A stretch of DNA of 64,000 nucleotides from Branchiostoma lanceolatum (GCF_035083965.1 NC_089723.1:31437193-31501192), one strand, 5' to 3'; counted from the first letter of the stretch, positions 44,060 to 56,900 are shown. Numbers and translations: made by a program. The notes: a model not told the origin generated them from the sequence alone.

Positions 44060-44530
44060 CTATAGCTATTTCTGCAGTATACAAGCCTGATGTATGGCAG
44101 ATTCAGTTTCTGTAACCATGCCGATGACCGGGATCGCTCTCGGAGTAATTACAAAATTCGGTGTTTCAGAGAGCAGAGATTTTCCTGGCTCTGTTAGCTC
44201 ATAAGTACTCAGGCTTTCCAACCACCTGCCTTCCTTTCTGGCCCTGTGCCATTTTCTTGGTTCGGGACTCCAAGATATGACACAAGGCAAATTACGTAAT
44301 GGTCTAGGTTCCCGACGACCGACTGACCACCACAAAAACAGCAAGGACAGCAGATGGTAGAAGAATCCAAGCAGTCATAAGCTAACAGAACCAGGAAAAT
44401 CCCCATTCTCTGAAACTGTGAACTTCACAATCACTCCGCAAACGATCTCAGCCATCGACACAATCACAGAAACTGAACCAGCCACACATAGGGCCTGTAC
44501 ACTACAGAAACAGGCTGAAGCCTTACATGC
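44060..44530. mobile_element. Head-to-head Penelope-like remnant, copy 2
   Basis: A longer version of 43113-43382. Outward-reading frames: minus strand LTEPGKSLLSETPNFVITPR followed by AIPVIGMVTETESAI; plus strand SETVNFTITPQTISAIDTIT followed by ETEPATHRACTLQKQAEALH. Both resemble the NF-ITPR-IP---I---E-AI segment of Penelope-like reverse transcriptases. The plus-strand frame continues openly to 44738 but without recognisable later motifs. This is a relic, not an active element. Confidence 0.6.
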
Positions 44531-45033
44531 AAAAGTAGCCACCACTCAAAAAATGCCCCAACCCCTACCAACAACAACACTCAGGATGTTAACAAAACAC
44601 ATCAAGCACCCTTCCACCAACCAAAAGATTGTGACTAGCACTGCCGTCAATGCCCTCAGCTACACAGAGGGAATCGTATGTCCAGTTAAAGCTATCGATG
44701 CAACATCACAAATCAATAACTTCCCATCACGCCAATGACAAGTCAGTCCCAGCCCAGTTCTGTGGAAACATTTTACACTTTGAACTGCTTCCCATGGTAA
44801 ACACTAACAATTCCAGGTACTCTGGCAGGGCGTACACACGAGCACCGGTCCTTCTGGATGTCACCGTGGAGATGTACTTGGCGTTTGCTTTGAGGACAAC
44901 CTCTCAGCAGAAGTAGTACTGAGAGAAGTCAAATCACACAAGAATTAGGACAAAACAGCCAGACTAACATCTTCTTGCTTTGTTCTTATCAAAACACCAG
45001 GGACACTAGGATGCTTTACATTCTGCCAGGAGT

Positions 45034-45198
45034 TACTGTAAATGCAGAAATGTTCGTGGTTTGCAGTTTTCTTGTAAGCAAGCTCTTTGCCGCAAACTTA
45101 AAACCACCACAAATTTGTTTGCCCTTAAACCTCAAAACCAACACAAACACTCCCTATTGTGAAATCAAAACCATGCAAATTTAAATGTATTAACAGTA
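45034..45198. mobile_element. MITE family A, copy 3
   Basis: Left end TACTGTAAATGCAGAAATG, right end diverged (AATGTATTAACAGTA), with internal ACTTAAAACCACCACAAA. Somewhat shorter than the other copies. Confidence 0.75.
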
Positions 45199-45258
45199 AC
45201 AGTAGAATGGTGACCGAATTCTAAGTCAAAATGGAGAAGTTTTACAGATTCTACTCAC

Positions 45259-46330
45259 AGTGGTGTTAGTCCAGTCAACAATCTCCTCTATTTCTTCAAG
45301 TTCTGCAGCAGGGCCAGGGTGTACACACACATCAGCTGCAACTTTGACACAAAAGACTCAACGGCTGTCCAATGGTATTGGGAATGTGACATACAATTAG
45401 AACTGAATTTTTGGTCATGCACACATTTTGTCAAACACAAGATGTAACTGAGGACCAATGCCAATGCACGTACCATATGCATGCCTAATTTCATCATGAA
45501 TCATATCACCATCAACTTTTAAAGCAGAGCTGTCAAACAATACACAGGTAATGCTCACCTTGTCAAATGCGGCATGTCCTTCAGGCCCTGGATGTTTTCT
45601 CAAAGAACCTTCTGTGACTGATACTTGCTGCCCTTCACGCACGTCCAGACATATATGTCAATGGTGCCTCATCACCATTGCTGCAAGAAACACATCAACG
45701 ACTTAGTCCAATGGCAAGCGGGAATGTGACATACGATTATGACTGGGTACCGTTACCTCTGATAAAAAGTGCGTGCATTGACCAACATTTTCAACCAACA
45801 AATACGTTCTAAGTTCCAACCATGATAGATCGATAAACATTTTCTGCCAAGCATTGCTCAATGCTCAGGTCTCGCACAAACGCATGGATCAAGAGTTGTC
45901 CTAAAGTTGAAAATTTGCGTTGTGTTCAGGCAATCACAGAACCTTTTATATAATGAATTCTTACCAACTTACACACAGCTTCATAGAGTCACGCTAAACA
46001 CAGCTTTAAAGACGCTAAAGCAGAGTCTGCTGTCACACACGTACAGTACAGCATAGAGAAATACTGGTAACTTACTGTCGAATGTCGTGGGAAAGGCAGA
46101 GGCATCACGCCATAGTAGATATCATTGGCATACGGACTGGCTCCTACTGTTCATCCATGACATTGACGGCTGGCAGAACCGTGCGACCAAGGAGGTTAGA
46201 ACCTCTTTGGTGCTACATGGACGAACGTTACGGAGACGAACAAGGGGCCAGTCCGGGCGGTTGCACAAGGGTGGCAGGCGGGTCTCGTGGAGACGGAGAC
46301 ATATCGATCTTGTCATGCTGGTAGCTGATC
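45259..46330 (-). other. Possible spliced transcript, coding status unclear
   Basis: Three consistent splice signals on the minus strand outline exons ending at 46076 (CGACA|GTAAGT), spanning 45680-45559 (CTTGCAG ... AAG|GTGAGC) and spanning 45335-45259 (TTGCAG ... CACT|GTGAGT). All three frames of the middle exon contain stops near its start. The downstream open part (LDVREGQQVSVTEG, KHPGPEGHAAFDK) does not match a family I can name with confidence. It may be a non-coding RNA, part of an unidentified gene, or chance. Confidence 0.2.
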
Positions 46331-47965
46331 GAAGAGTGAACCTCCCAGGTTAGGTAAAAGCTACAAAAGCATTACGCAACACGCAGTGGAACTTTTGGTT
46401 GACATGGGTGATGTCACTCTGGAGTCTCTCCCGGATTGGTTATCTGTCTGATGAGATTAATGTCACTCTAGAGTCTTTCACTCCATTGGTTATCTGAGCT
46501 AATAAAATTGATATTGTTGCAACGCAACAATTAGTCTCACCTGAGACGTCTAGACCTGGCCCTAGACAAGTAAACATCCTGGGTCTAGTAAATATACCAG
46601 ACTATTGACGTGGACTGATAGCTAGGTCGTATTTCATCATGCTGCTTTTTTTAGATCGCATTTATTGATTTGTTTGTGATTTGTAGGGCCTAAGTTTTGC
46701 GACGTGTTCTGAAATGTTTCATCTGTGGGTCACGACCAGCATGATAGTATGGTAACGTTATGTGTCCAAGGTGTGCCAATCAAATCAACTAACTGCGCAC
46801 GACCTGTGATAGCGATTGATAGCAGTACTGTAGCTGATCATGCTATAGCCAGCTTCCAGTCTGGCCAGATGGCTTCATTATATTTTGGGGTCCTAGAAAA
46901 TACTAGTCAGACGCAAATGCTTGACTCTTGGACCAAACGCTTCATTCTAGTTCGTTTCACCCTTGGTCTCACATTTCACAATCCTTTTTTACCTAGAATT
47001 TATTTCAGGCCCCATTTCTACTACAAAGAAACTATATACCTAAAGTACGTGTGTTTGATGAATTCCTGTCCTTTCATGCATGAATCTTGTTGTATGTTAC
47101 ATGTAGGCTAGTGTAACCATCCAAAATCACATCTTATCTTAAATCTTATATTACAGCGGATCGACTATATGTTTCCCAAATAATCAGCCTTGTTTGTGCG
47201 TGTGACTAAATTGTAGAACTAGAAAAGTACTTGGATTTTTTCGAATTTAAGAAGTTTTATTTTGAAATGCTTAATTTTGTTAATTTGTAAATACAATTTA
47301 TATCCATATGTAAATGTTAATTTTTAACCTAATATCTTACTGTATGTTCAATGTAACGATTATGTCTTTCCTCAGGGTTAACCCTTAAGAATAGCCTCTC
47401 GCTAGTTTAGTAACCCTGGCATGTAATCACAAACATTATGTAGCATGACAATCTTGACAAATCACAACATGGACATAATTTGGGGCAGGTACAGAAATAA
47501 AGAGACTTAAATAATAATTATACAGAAGCATATCTGATTAGCATAACATTCAGAGCAATGGTCTACTTAATACTTAATAATGAGCAGAAGTTTGCAACCA
47601 TAGAATGTAGGAAAATTAGAATGTGGGTAGCCGCATGTATAGTCCTTTTTTCCACAGATTGTCTTATATTCCTGATCATACTTCTCTCATAACTCTGTTG
47701 ATACCATGTTTAAAGGTCTCTACATGTCGAAGTAAAAGGTGATAAGAATCTTAAGATAGCAGTCTTCATTGTTATATGCAATCTAATCGTCTTAATGATG
47801 TCCTTTCATATGTCACATTTGCTAAAACATTCACTGGATTCATTCAGGAAATCTGAGAAAGACCGAATCAAGTTCTTCCAACATCTTTGACCCGTCATTT
47901 TAGAATAAGCAATTTTTTACATGCTTGACAACTTAACACATAATGTACAGTCATGTATAAAGGTT

Positions 47966-50900
47966 TTATTTCTTCTTCCCCCTCGCAGATGTACTTGAGC
48001 CTCGTGTGCTGGGTCGGTCTGGAGACTTGCGCCTCTTGCCTGACACGGGTGGGGTGGGTGTCTTCGCTCCCTGAGGTTTGGGAATCTTGTTCTTCTCCAG
48101 TTTGAACTCCAGGTTGTCCTGTACCTCCTCAATACTCGTCCTCAGCTTGTCCCGTGTGACTGTAACGTGCGCCGTGATGCTGTCTCCTACAACACTTGCC
48201 AACATCTGAAAAAACAAAACTTTTCATCAGAAACTGCAAAATTTGCAACAGAGACAGGGGGCAATACTGACTGCATGCCGGATGCCTATGGCTATGTGCT
48301 GTTGCTCAAGTCAAGTCAGGTCAAGTGATATATATAGGCTTTAAGGAGGATCAGAGTACTGGTCAAAAGCTTGTTGGTAAGTGCTGCAATACTCTGCATC
48401 CGGTAGCAGCAAACCACAAATTATCAGGCCTAATAAAGTTGTGCATCTAAGCTGTACATAGTATCCATTTCTCAGCAAGCTAAACCGGATCAAGGTATAC
48501 TCATTTCAAACTAACAAATGACAAGCATTGGTCAAGAGTTTATAATGACCAATAAACAGTACACTTTGGCTACTCCTCAATGCAAATAGCTGTTTGGAGA
48601 TATCAACATTGGAGATTTTCATAAACCAACTGACATATGCAGAAGATAATCGTTACTTTGCACTATTTAAACCCTAATGTTGGCTACCTCTCTATCCACA
48701 GGGCCTTCTATCCCCTCCAGCCTGCTGAAGGCTTCCTGGACCAGTTTGTCCCCCTCTTCCTCCAAACTTTGCTTCTGGGCCTCCCGAAGTTTCCTCCTCT
48801 CAGCCTCCATAGTCTGCAGCTCCACAACCTGCCGCTCGTAGTCCCACTGCTTGAAAGATTTCCCTAACACAAAAGCAAAAAGTGGTGGTGCATTAATCAA
48901 CATATGAACTACTTTGCAACTTGAAATAGCATCAAATGTTCTTTGATCAACAAAAATAGACAATACAGAGACAGGACGTTATCCTATATTGTTTTTCTTC
49001 AACATAAAATGGTTGTTGATTTAAAGGAAATGGAAGTTATCATATATTGTTTTCCTTCAACATAAAATGGTTGTTGAATAAAATAAAATGGAAGTTATCA
49101 TATATTGTTTTTTTTTTCAACATAAAATGGTTGCTGAATAAAATGAAATGGAAGTTATGATACATTGTTTTTCTTCAACATAAAAATGGTTGTTGAAATG
49201 ACTCCACATCTTGTCCTGCTACTCTATGAGGAAGTAAATTAGACAAGATTGTCATATAAAAAGACAATACTACCAACGTTCTGTTCAGCACCATGGACAA
49301 GACCATACAGGTTTTTTTTAATGGCTTTTCTACTATTCCTTTAAGCTAAAGAATTGTGCATATTTTAGGTTTCCTATTACCCACACCGTCACCAACCAAA
49401 CAGAAATGACACTTAGTTCTATGCTTAGTTTATAATATTCAGTTACTTTTGGACCAGGCAAGGGGACAATGCCGTGTCTTTTTGTCTAATAGTATGCAAC
49501 TATTTCTTGAATAATTGCAGCCCAAAACCTACCTTCCTTGAACAGCATGGGTTCTGGGGGAGGCTCCACTAACAGATCGTACTGGGACACCCAGCCATCC
49601 CTGTTCCTCCCGAACACATACTGGTACAGTCTGTAGTGCTGCATGTACGACTGGAAGAACTGGTCCGTGAACATCTTGAACTTCCTGTCCCCAAGTCTCT
49701 GAGCATACGGCTGGGACTTGGTGCTGTAGTGTTTTATTGCTTCAACTAGAGGCAGACCTGTGAAAGAACCATTTGTCCAATTAAAAGAAGATAAAAACTG
49801 AACAATCGTTGGCAAAATTCAACATCTAACAAGAAATAACAAATCAAATACTGCCATAAAATATTTAGAATTTTTGTGAATGCGCTATAATACTGTAAAA
49901 GCAGAAATGTTCGTGGTAGTTTTATGTTTGCAGGTTTTCGCGGCGACCGTTTCATCGCAAACTTAAAACCACCGCCAACATTTTTGTCTGATGCTGTAGC
50001 AGTATGTGGCTATAGCCCTGCCGCAAACTTAAACCCACCACGAACACTCCATTTCCCCCTCAGCCCGAAATGAAAACTACGCGAACTTGAATGTATTTAC
50101 AGTAGTTCATGCTCAACCAAAATTCCCAAGCTGGCTGGGTGTCCCAGATTGAGGCATTTGACTTTGTTGGGCAGACCAGCTGTCTATGGACTATACCACT
50201 CTATTATCAGCAAGGGGGTGTCTGTCTGTAATGCTGTAATACCTGAAAAAGCTGCTAGGGGCCCCAAACTGACAAGTTTCTTTGGTACCTCAGTAACCAC
50301 CAACGTATACTGAAATCAATGTTGACACACAAGTGGTCCTGCCTTTCTTTTATCACAATTGTCATTGAATGGGCCCCTAAATACAAATGTACCTTCATGC
50401 AATCTATACAGTCCAAGGCGTTTATCAGAATAATCTTCCACAAAAATCACAATGATATAATGCCAAGGTGACTGCCCATACCCCCCGTACTAGCACAAAC
50501 ACTGAACATGAAATATTTGGTGGCTCAGAAGGACTTTAAACTGTGCAGTGCGTGGGTTGAGACTTTAAGCCTTGAGGAAATCGGACCTACTTTACGTCTT
50601 TAAAGGAGTTGTCATCTCAAAATGGCAGCTGCTACCCGATTTTCATCCCTAATCCGTCTTGTAGTCGGTACATGGAACTTTGTACACTTAAATATCAAGA
50701 TTCTTGCAACAACTGAACAAGGCACAGGTTCATCTGTACGAAACAAGATTCAGGACTGAGACTTATGGGGGCTTCTTCAAACGTCTGTAGACAAATAGGT
50801 TGTCACTCAGGACCTTCAGTGGAAAAATATCCATTTGGAAGGGTTTATCTGTATACAGTACTACATGTATACTGGATGGCAGGTTGTCTGTCTTTTACAG

Positions 50901-53355
50901 CCATTTATTTTGGCAAAATTGAATTTTGGGATGAAGTTCCTGTGCAGGAAGTCAACGGAAGAAAGAAAAACGTAACATTAGTAGATACTCAGTCATGCTC
51001 ATTAGCTACTACCCAATGATGCTAAAGTTTATAATGGCTGTGATTGGTCAAATAGGCTCAAAGACTTTGAAAATTCTTTTTATGTGTTTCAAGTGTTTGG
51101 GGCGCTGTCATTCCTGTACCATGATGCACCTACAACTGCTGCGCCTACAACAATCCAACTGGTAAGCATCTGACTGAAACACTTTACTTACAAAATATGA
51201 CATAAATGATCTAAAAGAACAATGAACCATGTTTTGATAAATTCCTATTTCAGCGTCAGCTAAACATTCTGCACGTAAATATTTCTGAAACGCTAAATTT
51301 CTCTCACAGCTAATGATCCCCTGCTTGAGTTGTAGTCGGACAAGCAACAAAAATGACCCCTGCCTGAAGGCAAAAGTAAGCACTACCATAAACTGCATCA
51401 CACAAGAATGATGCTGGGGACTAGTAAGTGACACATCTACTGAGTAATATATCATATCATCACATATCACTTTCTTTATGATATTGAATGTATCTTCATG
51501 TAGCAGTTATTTCTCTTAGCATAATGTTTCTTTAGAAAAAAAAATTTTGCTCCATGTTTTGCTTCTTCTTGAAAAATGAACCGAATAAACCTGAACTGCT
51601 GAAATGGAACACTTACTGTAAATCTATGAATGTTTGCAGTGGTTTTATGTTTGCAGTTTTCGCGGCGAACTCTTCAGCGCGAACTTAAAACCACCCCAAA
51701 ACTTTTGCCCGCCTGTGGCTGTAGCGCTACTACTGCTTCAAACACGAACTTAAGACCACCGCGAAAACGCCAATTTCTCCCTACCGTGAAATTAAAAACC
51801 CGCGAACATTTCTGCATTTACAGTAGTCGCAATGTGAAACATTGATGTGGAAGGAGCAGTCTTGTGGAGGTATGCATCCTTGGAACTCTAGTTTACAATT
51901 TTAACAGTTCTACCTGGAATAAACAAGGAATTTTGCAATATCTAAATGGGACACTTCTGCTCATAGTATATTTGACATCTTCCCAGGTTTACGAGGTGAA
52001 AAACACCACGAACGACAAAGATGACCTTGTGGGGCGGGGCAACCTGATCAATGGGATGTTCGTGCAAGAGAATGAGAGTGAACATTGCAGGGATTTTAGG
52101 GTATTTGTCAAAAAGACAATTAAAAGCTGTCCATCAAAAGCAGCAAGTTGATGTAGCCTGTTGTCAGTGTTGTGTCTGTCATTTTGTCATGGGGCTGAAA
52201 TTTGACAGTTTCAATTTTTTGTCATTTTTGTCTGAGGTGTTAGATGAGTAGTTGTGATTGTTGTTCTTTCAATGCCGCGTGACAATGAGATAAAACTTTC
52301 CCGCATCCTATGTGCACACAAAAGATTAACTTACAGTCACCAGTTGTACTGGACACTGAATTGGCACTGACCTCATCACTGTCTTATAGTTATGCCAATT
52401 ATATTTGAAACATTCTGAAACCATAGGTGTGCCATCGCTGCTGTACCACAGCCTTGTGTAACGATGTCAACCTGAAGCTCACAATTGGAGCCGACAAAAA
52501 GACACCCAAGATGTACCACAAGCCCTGACCTTGACACTCCTTCTGCATGTCTGCAGCCAGCTCCATACACAGCGCGGCTTGGGACCAGGGGAAACCTTTC
52601 CCCACTGCGAACATGAAGTTGTCGTACAAGTAGTCCAGTAAAATGTCCTGCCTCATGTCATCCTCTGGATCATACGGCTGCCAGCCCAGCACCTTCGCTA
52701 GGGACTTTTTCCCTTCCTCTGCCTGCACCAAGATAAAGGATACAGTGCTAAAGCAGGTAGATATGATTTGTCTTAACAAAATATCAATATTCCTAAACAG
52801 TCAAGCTGAAGATGTTTCTCGGTCAACAGATAGAGTAGCCATTTAGCCCCAGGACTCACATGAGACAAGTCGACGAAATTGTGAGTAACAGGATTGGTAA
52901 TGAACTATAAACAGTAGTTAATTCTACCCAAAGTCATATCATATAGGCTGCGTATACAGCAGTACTCCTGCACCACCTGATTGTTGTTTTACAATCCGGA
53001 GAACTGAAGACACGAAAATAGACATTTTTTCAGCTCCTTCCCGGGTTAATATGGAAATAGAAAGACTCGTTAGAATTAGCAAATAATTTCTTATGTTGTA
53101 CATAGAAATAAAATTAACGTTAATCTTGTATTATACAAGATAGGAAAGCCTTTGAAAGGCTCCCGACCAAAAAACAACAAGAAAGCAGAAGTTACCGCAC
53201 GAACACAATAATACCAGAGCATTCGACGCTGTAAAATCATCACAAATTTGATCCTGGCTAAAATGGATGATATTAGTGGCTAAAAATGCAATATTTACCG
53301 GCTGAGAGGCTATTGTTTTGGCTTGGTCCGTTGTCACAGAAACCGTGGACGCCAT
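47966..53355 (-). CDS. C8orf74: C8orf74 homologue, complete, 5 coding exons
   Basis: An uncharacterised conserved animal protein. Exons 53355-53299, 52722-52530, 49757-49533, 48863-48688 and 48205-47966 join in frame to 296 residues; human C8orf74 has about 294. Identity rests on colinear landmarks: LGWQPYDPEDDMRQDILLDY (human LNWEEFDEQ-D-RR-ILLD), FAVGKGFPW, HYRLYQYVFG (human HYKLYQYVLG), a Glu/Arg/Lys-rich coiled coil (about residues 165-205), LEFKLEKNKI and a basic Pro/Ser/Lys C-terminus. I recall that this family is linked to the flagellar central-pair C1a-32 (CLAMP) family, which would place it in motile cilia; treat that as a hypothesis. An AATAAA hexamer overlaps the stop codon. The 5' end faces a + strand exon 258 bases away, suggesting a bidirectional promoter. 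Confidence 0.88.
48985..49200. repeat. ~58-60-bp minisatellite, ~3.7 copies
   Basis: The unit TATATTGTTTT-CTTCAACATAAAATGGTTG-TGAAT-AAA-GAAATGGAAGTTATCA repeats at 48985, 49043, 49101 and 49161 with small indels. It lies in the intron between exons 3 and 4 of the C8orf74 homologue. Confidence 0.85.
49891..50104. mobile_element. MITE family A, copy 4
   Basis: Bounded by TACTGTAAAAGCAGAAATG and AATGTATTTACAGTA, with GTTTGCAGGTTTTCGCGGCG and ACTTAAAACCACCGCCAAC inside. Intronic in the C8orf74 homologue. Confidence 0.85.
51614..51825. mobile_element. MITE family A, copy 5
   Basis: Bounded by TACTGTAAATCTATGAATG and CATTTCTGCATTTACAGTA, with the family's internal GCAGTTTTCGCGGCGAACTC segment. 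Same C8orf74 intron as copy 4, 1.5 kb away. Confidence 0.85.
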
Positions 53356-53613
53356 TTTGAAACACCTGAAGCTGTGACACCTGTTGACCTCAGGAAGTCT
53401 CGCGAGACTTCAAATTTATCAATTCTGGGAATCATAAATATTTCATATTTACAGCTCATTTCTTAGATGCTGGTACAGCTGAAGGAAGAACAGGACTAAT
53501 GTAGAGGTAAGGCAGAAGACCGTTTGCACGAGTCAGGGGGCGAATGTTGTTCAGTTGCTGTCACAAGTTTTCACATTCTTGTGGCGAGAGTTTGCGAGAT
53601 TTCAAACAACAAG
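53356..53613. promoter_or_regulatory. Putative bidirectional promoter
   Basis: These 258 bases separate the start codon of the minus-strand C8orf74 homologue from a good plus-strand start codon. TCTCGCGAGA occurs at 53398-53407, the palindromic element found at many housekeeping and bidirectional animal promoters. No TATA box is obvious. The regulatory role is inferred from the layout and this motif. Confidence 0.5.
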
Positions 53614-53650
53614 ATGGCGCCTGTACACCGAAAAACAGAAGAAAGTTGTG
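53614..53650 (+). CDS. Candidate first coding exon of an unidentified divergent gene
   Basis: The start ATGG in strong context (AAGATGG) opens 12 codons (MAPVHRKTEESC) plus one base and ends at a canonical donor (TTGTG|GTATGTGA). It lies head-to-head with the C8orf74 homologue. I could not find a convincing downstream exon up to the window end, so the rest may lie beyond 64 kb or be too short to recognise. Too short for any family assignment. Confidence 0.4.
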
Positions 53651-56600
53651 GTATGTGATCATTTACTTGCTTCCATTCCGTCAGTTTCTTCGTATACCGA
53701 TCTTTTCGTACACTTTCAGATTAGGTGATCAAGACTAGATTACGTCCTTGCTTGTATCATAACCGATTTCACCTTAGGTAACGTTGATTTATCGTTATTG
53801 ATTGTTAAAAAAATTGTAGCAGCAGACGCCACTCCACTATCGAAACTAGATTAGTCTGTGCGATTTCGTGACACATCCTCTTATTGTAAACCATATATAA
53901 GAACTTAACTCCCCTAAAGACGCACATTTGTCTAGATGATGCTAAAAATCGTTGGTCGAACTGTACTGCCGTCTCTATACGATAAAGAAAAAGAATTGCA
54001 TGTTGTAATTTGATTTTGATTAGATCAAGGACCGGTTAAAATTTTTTGCTGATTGCATTTCATTATGAAAAATTATGTACCTTTAGGTTTCACTTAAGAG
54101 CACAAAGATGACATGCAGCACCTGCCAGAAGAGATAACGTAGAAAGCTGTCATAATGTGATCATTTAATAGCCGATGAGAAAGCAGTGTTAAAGAGAGCA
54201 ACAACAACATTACAGGTTTAAATTCTGAAGAGTTTGAAAATATCGTATTGGATATAAAAAATCTGATCCTTTATGTATCTGTAAGCATATGAAATTGACT
54301 GCATATGTACAGGCTTTGAGGCTAGGTGGTTTTTAAAGCCCTACTGTCTATTGATTTGATTTGATTTTTATTCGACTGTAGTGTCTATTAAACAGATTGC
54401 TACCATAACATCAATTTTGGACGATGGTTTATTGTTAAATTTAAGCTATAATGAGGCATTATAAAAACTCATCGATAATGGACGTGAATAGATTGATGGT
54501 TGTGTCACTTTTGGGTCCATCTTCCAGTTTTATCTCTATCCCCAGTTTACATTCAGTAACTGTACTTCCCTATGAAGCTGGCGGGGGGCACTGCTGTACA
54601 TAGGTAGAACATACAGCTGAGTGGTGCTGAACAGTTAGGCATCAATGCAGTTGTTTATTTTCCTGACCAGTTAGGGTCAATGACAGTTAGGCTTTTTATG
54701 TGGAATTAGAACTCTGCTGTAGTTTAATAACAGAAAAAAATTTAACACTGTTGTAGAGTAAAGATGCAACAACATTTCAATAAGAGTGGTATGTGGTGGA
54801 GTTTGCTTGTGTACCATATCAGTTGGCTGAAATAATTTGCGTCTGCATAGAAAGAGTCAGGATAAAAATATTATCAAGTTGGTGTTTGCCTCACTACAAT
54901 GTTGAAGTTTACTGTTTTGTGTATTCAAAGAAGAATCCCTCACTGAATTCCATTGCTAGGAGGGATCTAGGTCGGAAATGAAGGCATCTCTGGTTCCGCT
55001 TCCATTTGTGTCTACTTCGCCAAGATGTAAAAAAAAAAATCATTCCTTCCACAAATCATACTTTTCCCACTGCAGTTCCATTCTTGCTCCTGGCAGGATC
55101 CGGACATTACAAGTCATACTCAGTGCCCACTTGTTTTTCTCTTATTTCCAGCCTATAATTAAAAATGTAAAGTGAAGTTGAGGGGGGAAAATATTTTTTT
55201 CAAATATTTAGTATCGACTGTGGCCACACAACAAAGCACAAATTTGTGTTGTGAATACCTGAATTACTTAATAAATCATGAATTTCTTTATGAACTCAAG
55301 GAATTGTTGTAGGCATCCTTCCATACCAAGGGATGATGGTAGCACTCAAGGAACTGTAATAAGTGTAAACAATCACAGAATTACACTACCCGTATTCTGT
55401 TTAAAGATTTCAAGAAAAGCTAGGTATACAAAACATCTTTTTTATGTTCTTACATGTTATGCATTTGATTTTGACTACACTACTTCAAGTACTTGTAAGT
55501 CTATGAACGTACTGGGTTGGCGTTATCGAGAGTCTTCAGTCATTCAGGGCATGCAGCAGCCATCCATGCACACCCAGTCCATTACCTTTCCTAATAACCA
55601 TGAGTGATGAGGCCTGCCACCAAGGCTTACCTGTTATCAGCTTCCGCCAGCCAGCACCATATATTATTGAGAGCTTTTGCCCATCAGTGAATTACATGAA
55701 CATGCCATTAGGGTAGTACACTTGGATGAACCTGGCACTTTGCACTTGAAAGCGTATGGTCCCCGAGGGTGTGGTATTGACCACAAACTTGGATCACTGA
55801 ATCTTGCAGAAGAGGAATAGGCATGACTTCCAAACCTTTCAATGCAACCTAGAGGGAGATAATCTAAAAGGAAATTGGAAACCCAGCTGCTGTAAACATT
55901 GGCATTCTTCCTAACATGCATCCTTTGCAACATATACTTATCTTTGAATATCTTGTGAAAGAAGTTTACTGAACTCATAATTCACACCGTAAAATGTAAT
56001 ATAGAACAGAACTGCTGAGCTGAAAATAGTTTTAATGGAAGAATATCTAGGGCTTTATGCCACCAGGGAAGGATTTGATCCACAGAGTATGCCAGATAAT
56101 GAAGTGAATTATTAGTGCATTAGTGAAAGTGAAGGTAAATAGGTGGGGCTTAATAGTCTTTATCAGTGGAGTACAAAACCCTGAGGCTTGGAGCAAACGA
56201 AGAAGGTGAACATTTAACGATTAGTCACAATTTATAGGATGATTAATACACGTCAGTTCAAATGATCATGGTAATCTATTTGGCACATTCGTGACGAGAA
56301 AGAAACCAAAGCAAAGTACGAGAGTGAGTCAGAAATCAATGCCACCTGTATCGTAACAGGCTCATTTTTTTATAGAATGAGTTGAAATTTGGCACAAAGG
56401 TAATGGGACATGTCTTCTTTTGACTGAAAAATCTCATTTTATTGTTCAGATTTGTATGAGCATCTGAGTTGATTTGAAGACGGTTGCCCTTTTCGACTCC
56501 GGAAAAATTGAAGTCTATCAGACGCAAAGAGCAAATGGGGTTCAATAAAAAGAAAATTCCCTGCTCCACTTGCACTTTTTGGAGGAGGCTGAAAATGCAC

Positions 56601-56900
56601 ATGTATCAACATGCTTATCTTAGTCGGCCACATGCTTATTTTCATTTCTGAAATCCTATAGATTTTTCTTTTATTGTTGCTGGAGTGGAATGAGGTATGA
56701 GTTGAATTCAGGTTGGTCGTCAGGGTCCTGAATATGCATTGTTTTGATTAAAGGCTTTTGTAGACTAACTTCCCATAGACTTAGGAGAAACAAAATTGAG
56801 TACACTTGTTAGACGTTGAACATAATATAATCGTGTCAAGTTTTTAGTTGATTGGAAAATAGTGTACAAAAATTTAAATCAAGGAATCATATAGGCTATG

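Larger units (their letters stand above)
41407..47965. other. Repeat-rich region upstream of LYPLA
   Basis: It contains the thioesterase promoter (about 41.4-41.8 kb), a LINE tail fragment, two head-to-head Penelope-like remnants, a duplicated 160-base unit, a MITE A copy and a possible spliced transcript on the minus strand near 45.2-46.3 kb. I recognise no conserved protein gene. The interval 46.4-47.9 kb is AT-rich and featureless to my reading. Confidence 0.5.

Noticed and set aside
44418..44738. 106-codon plus-strand frame considered as a host gene
   Set aside because: Its first part matches the pattern of a Penelope-like reverse transcriptase N-terminal segment and is mirrored on the opposite strand, so it is a transposon relic.
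50225..50440. Possible fourth copy of the octamer-array element (GCTGCTAGGGGCCCC)
   Set aside because: Only a short core matches and the diagnostic 3' hairpin is absent; similarity is too weak to call.
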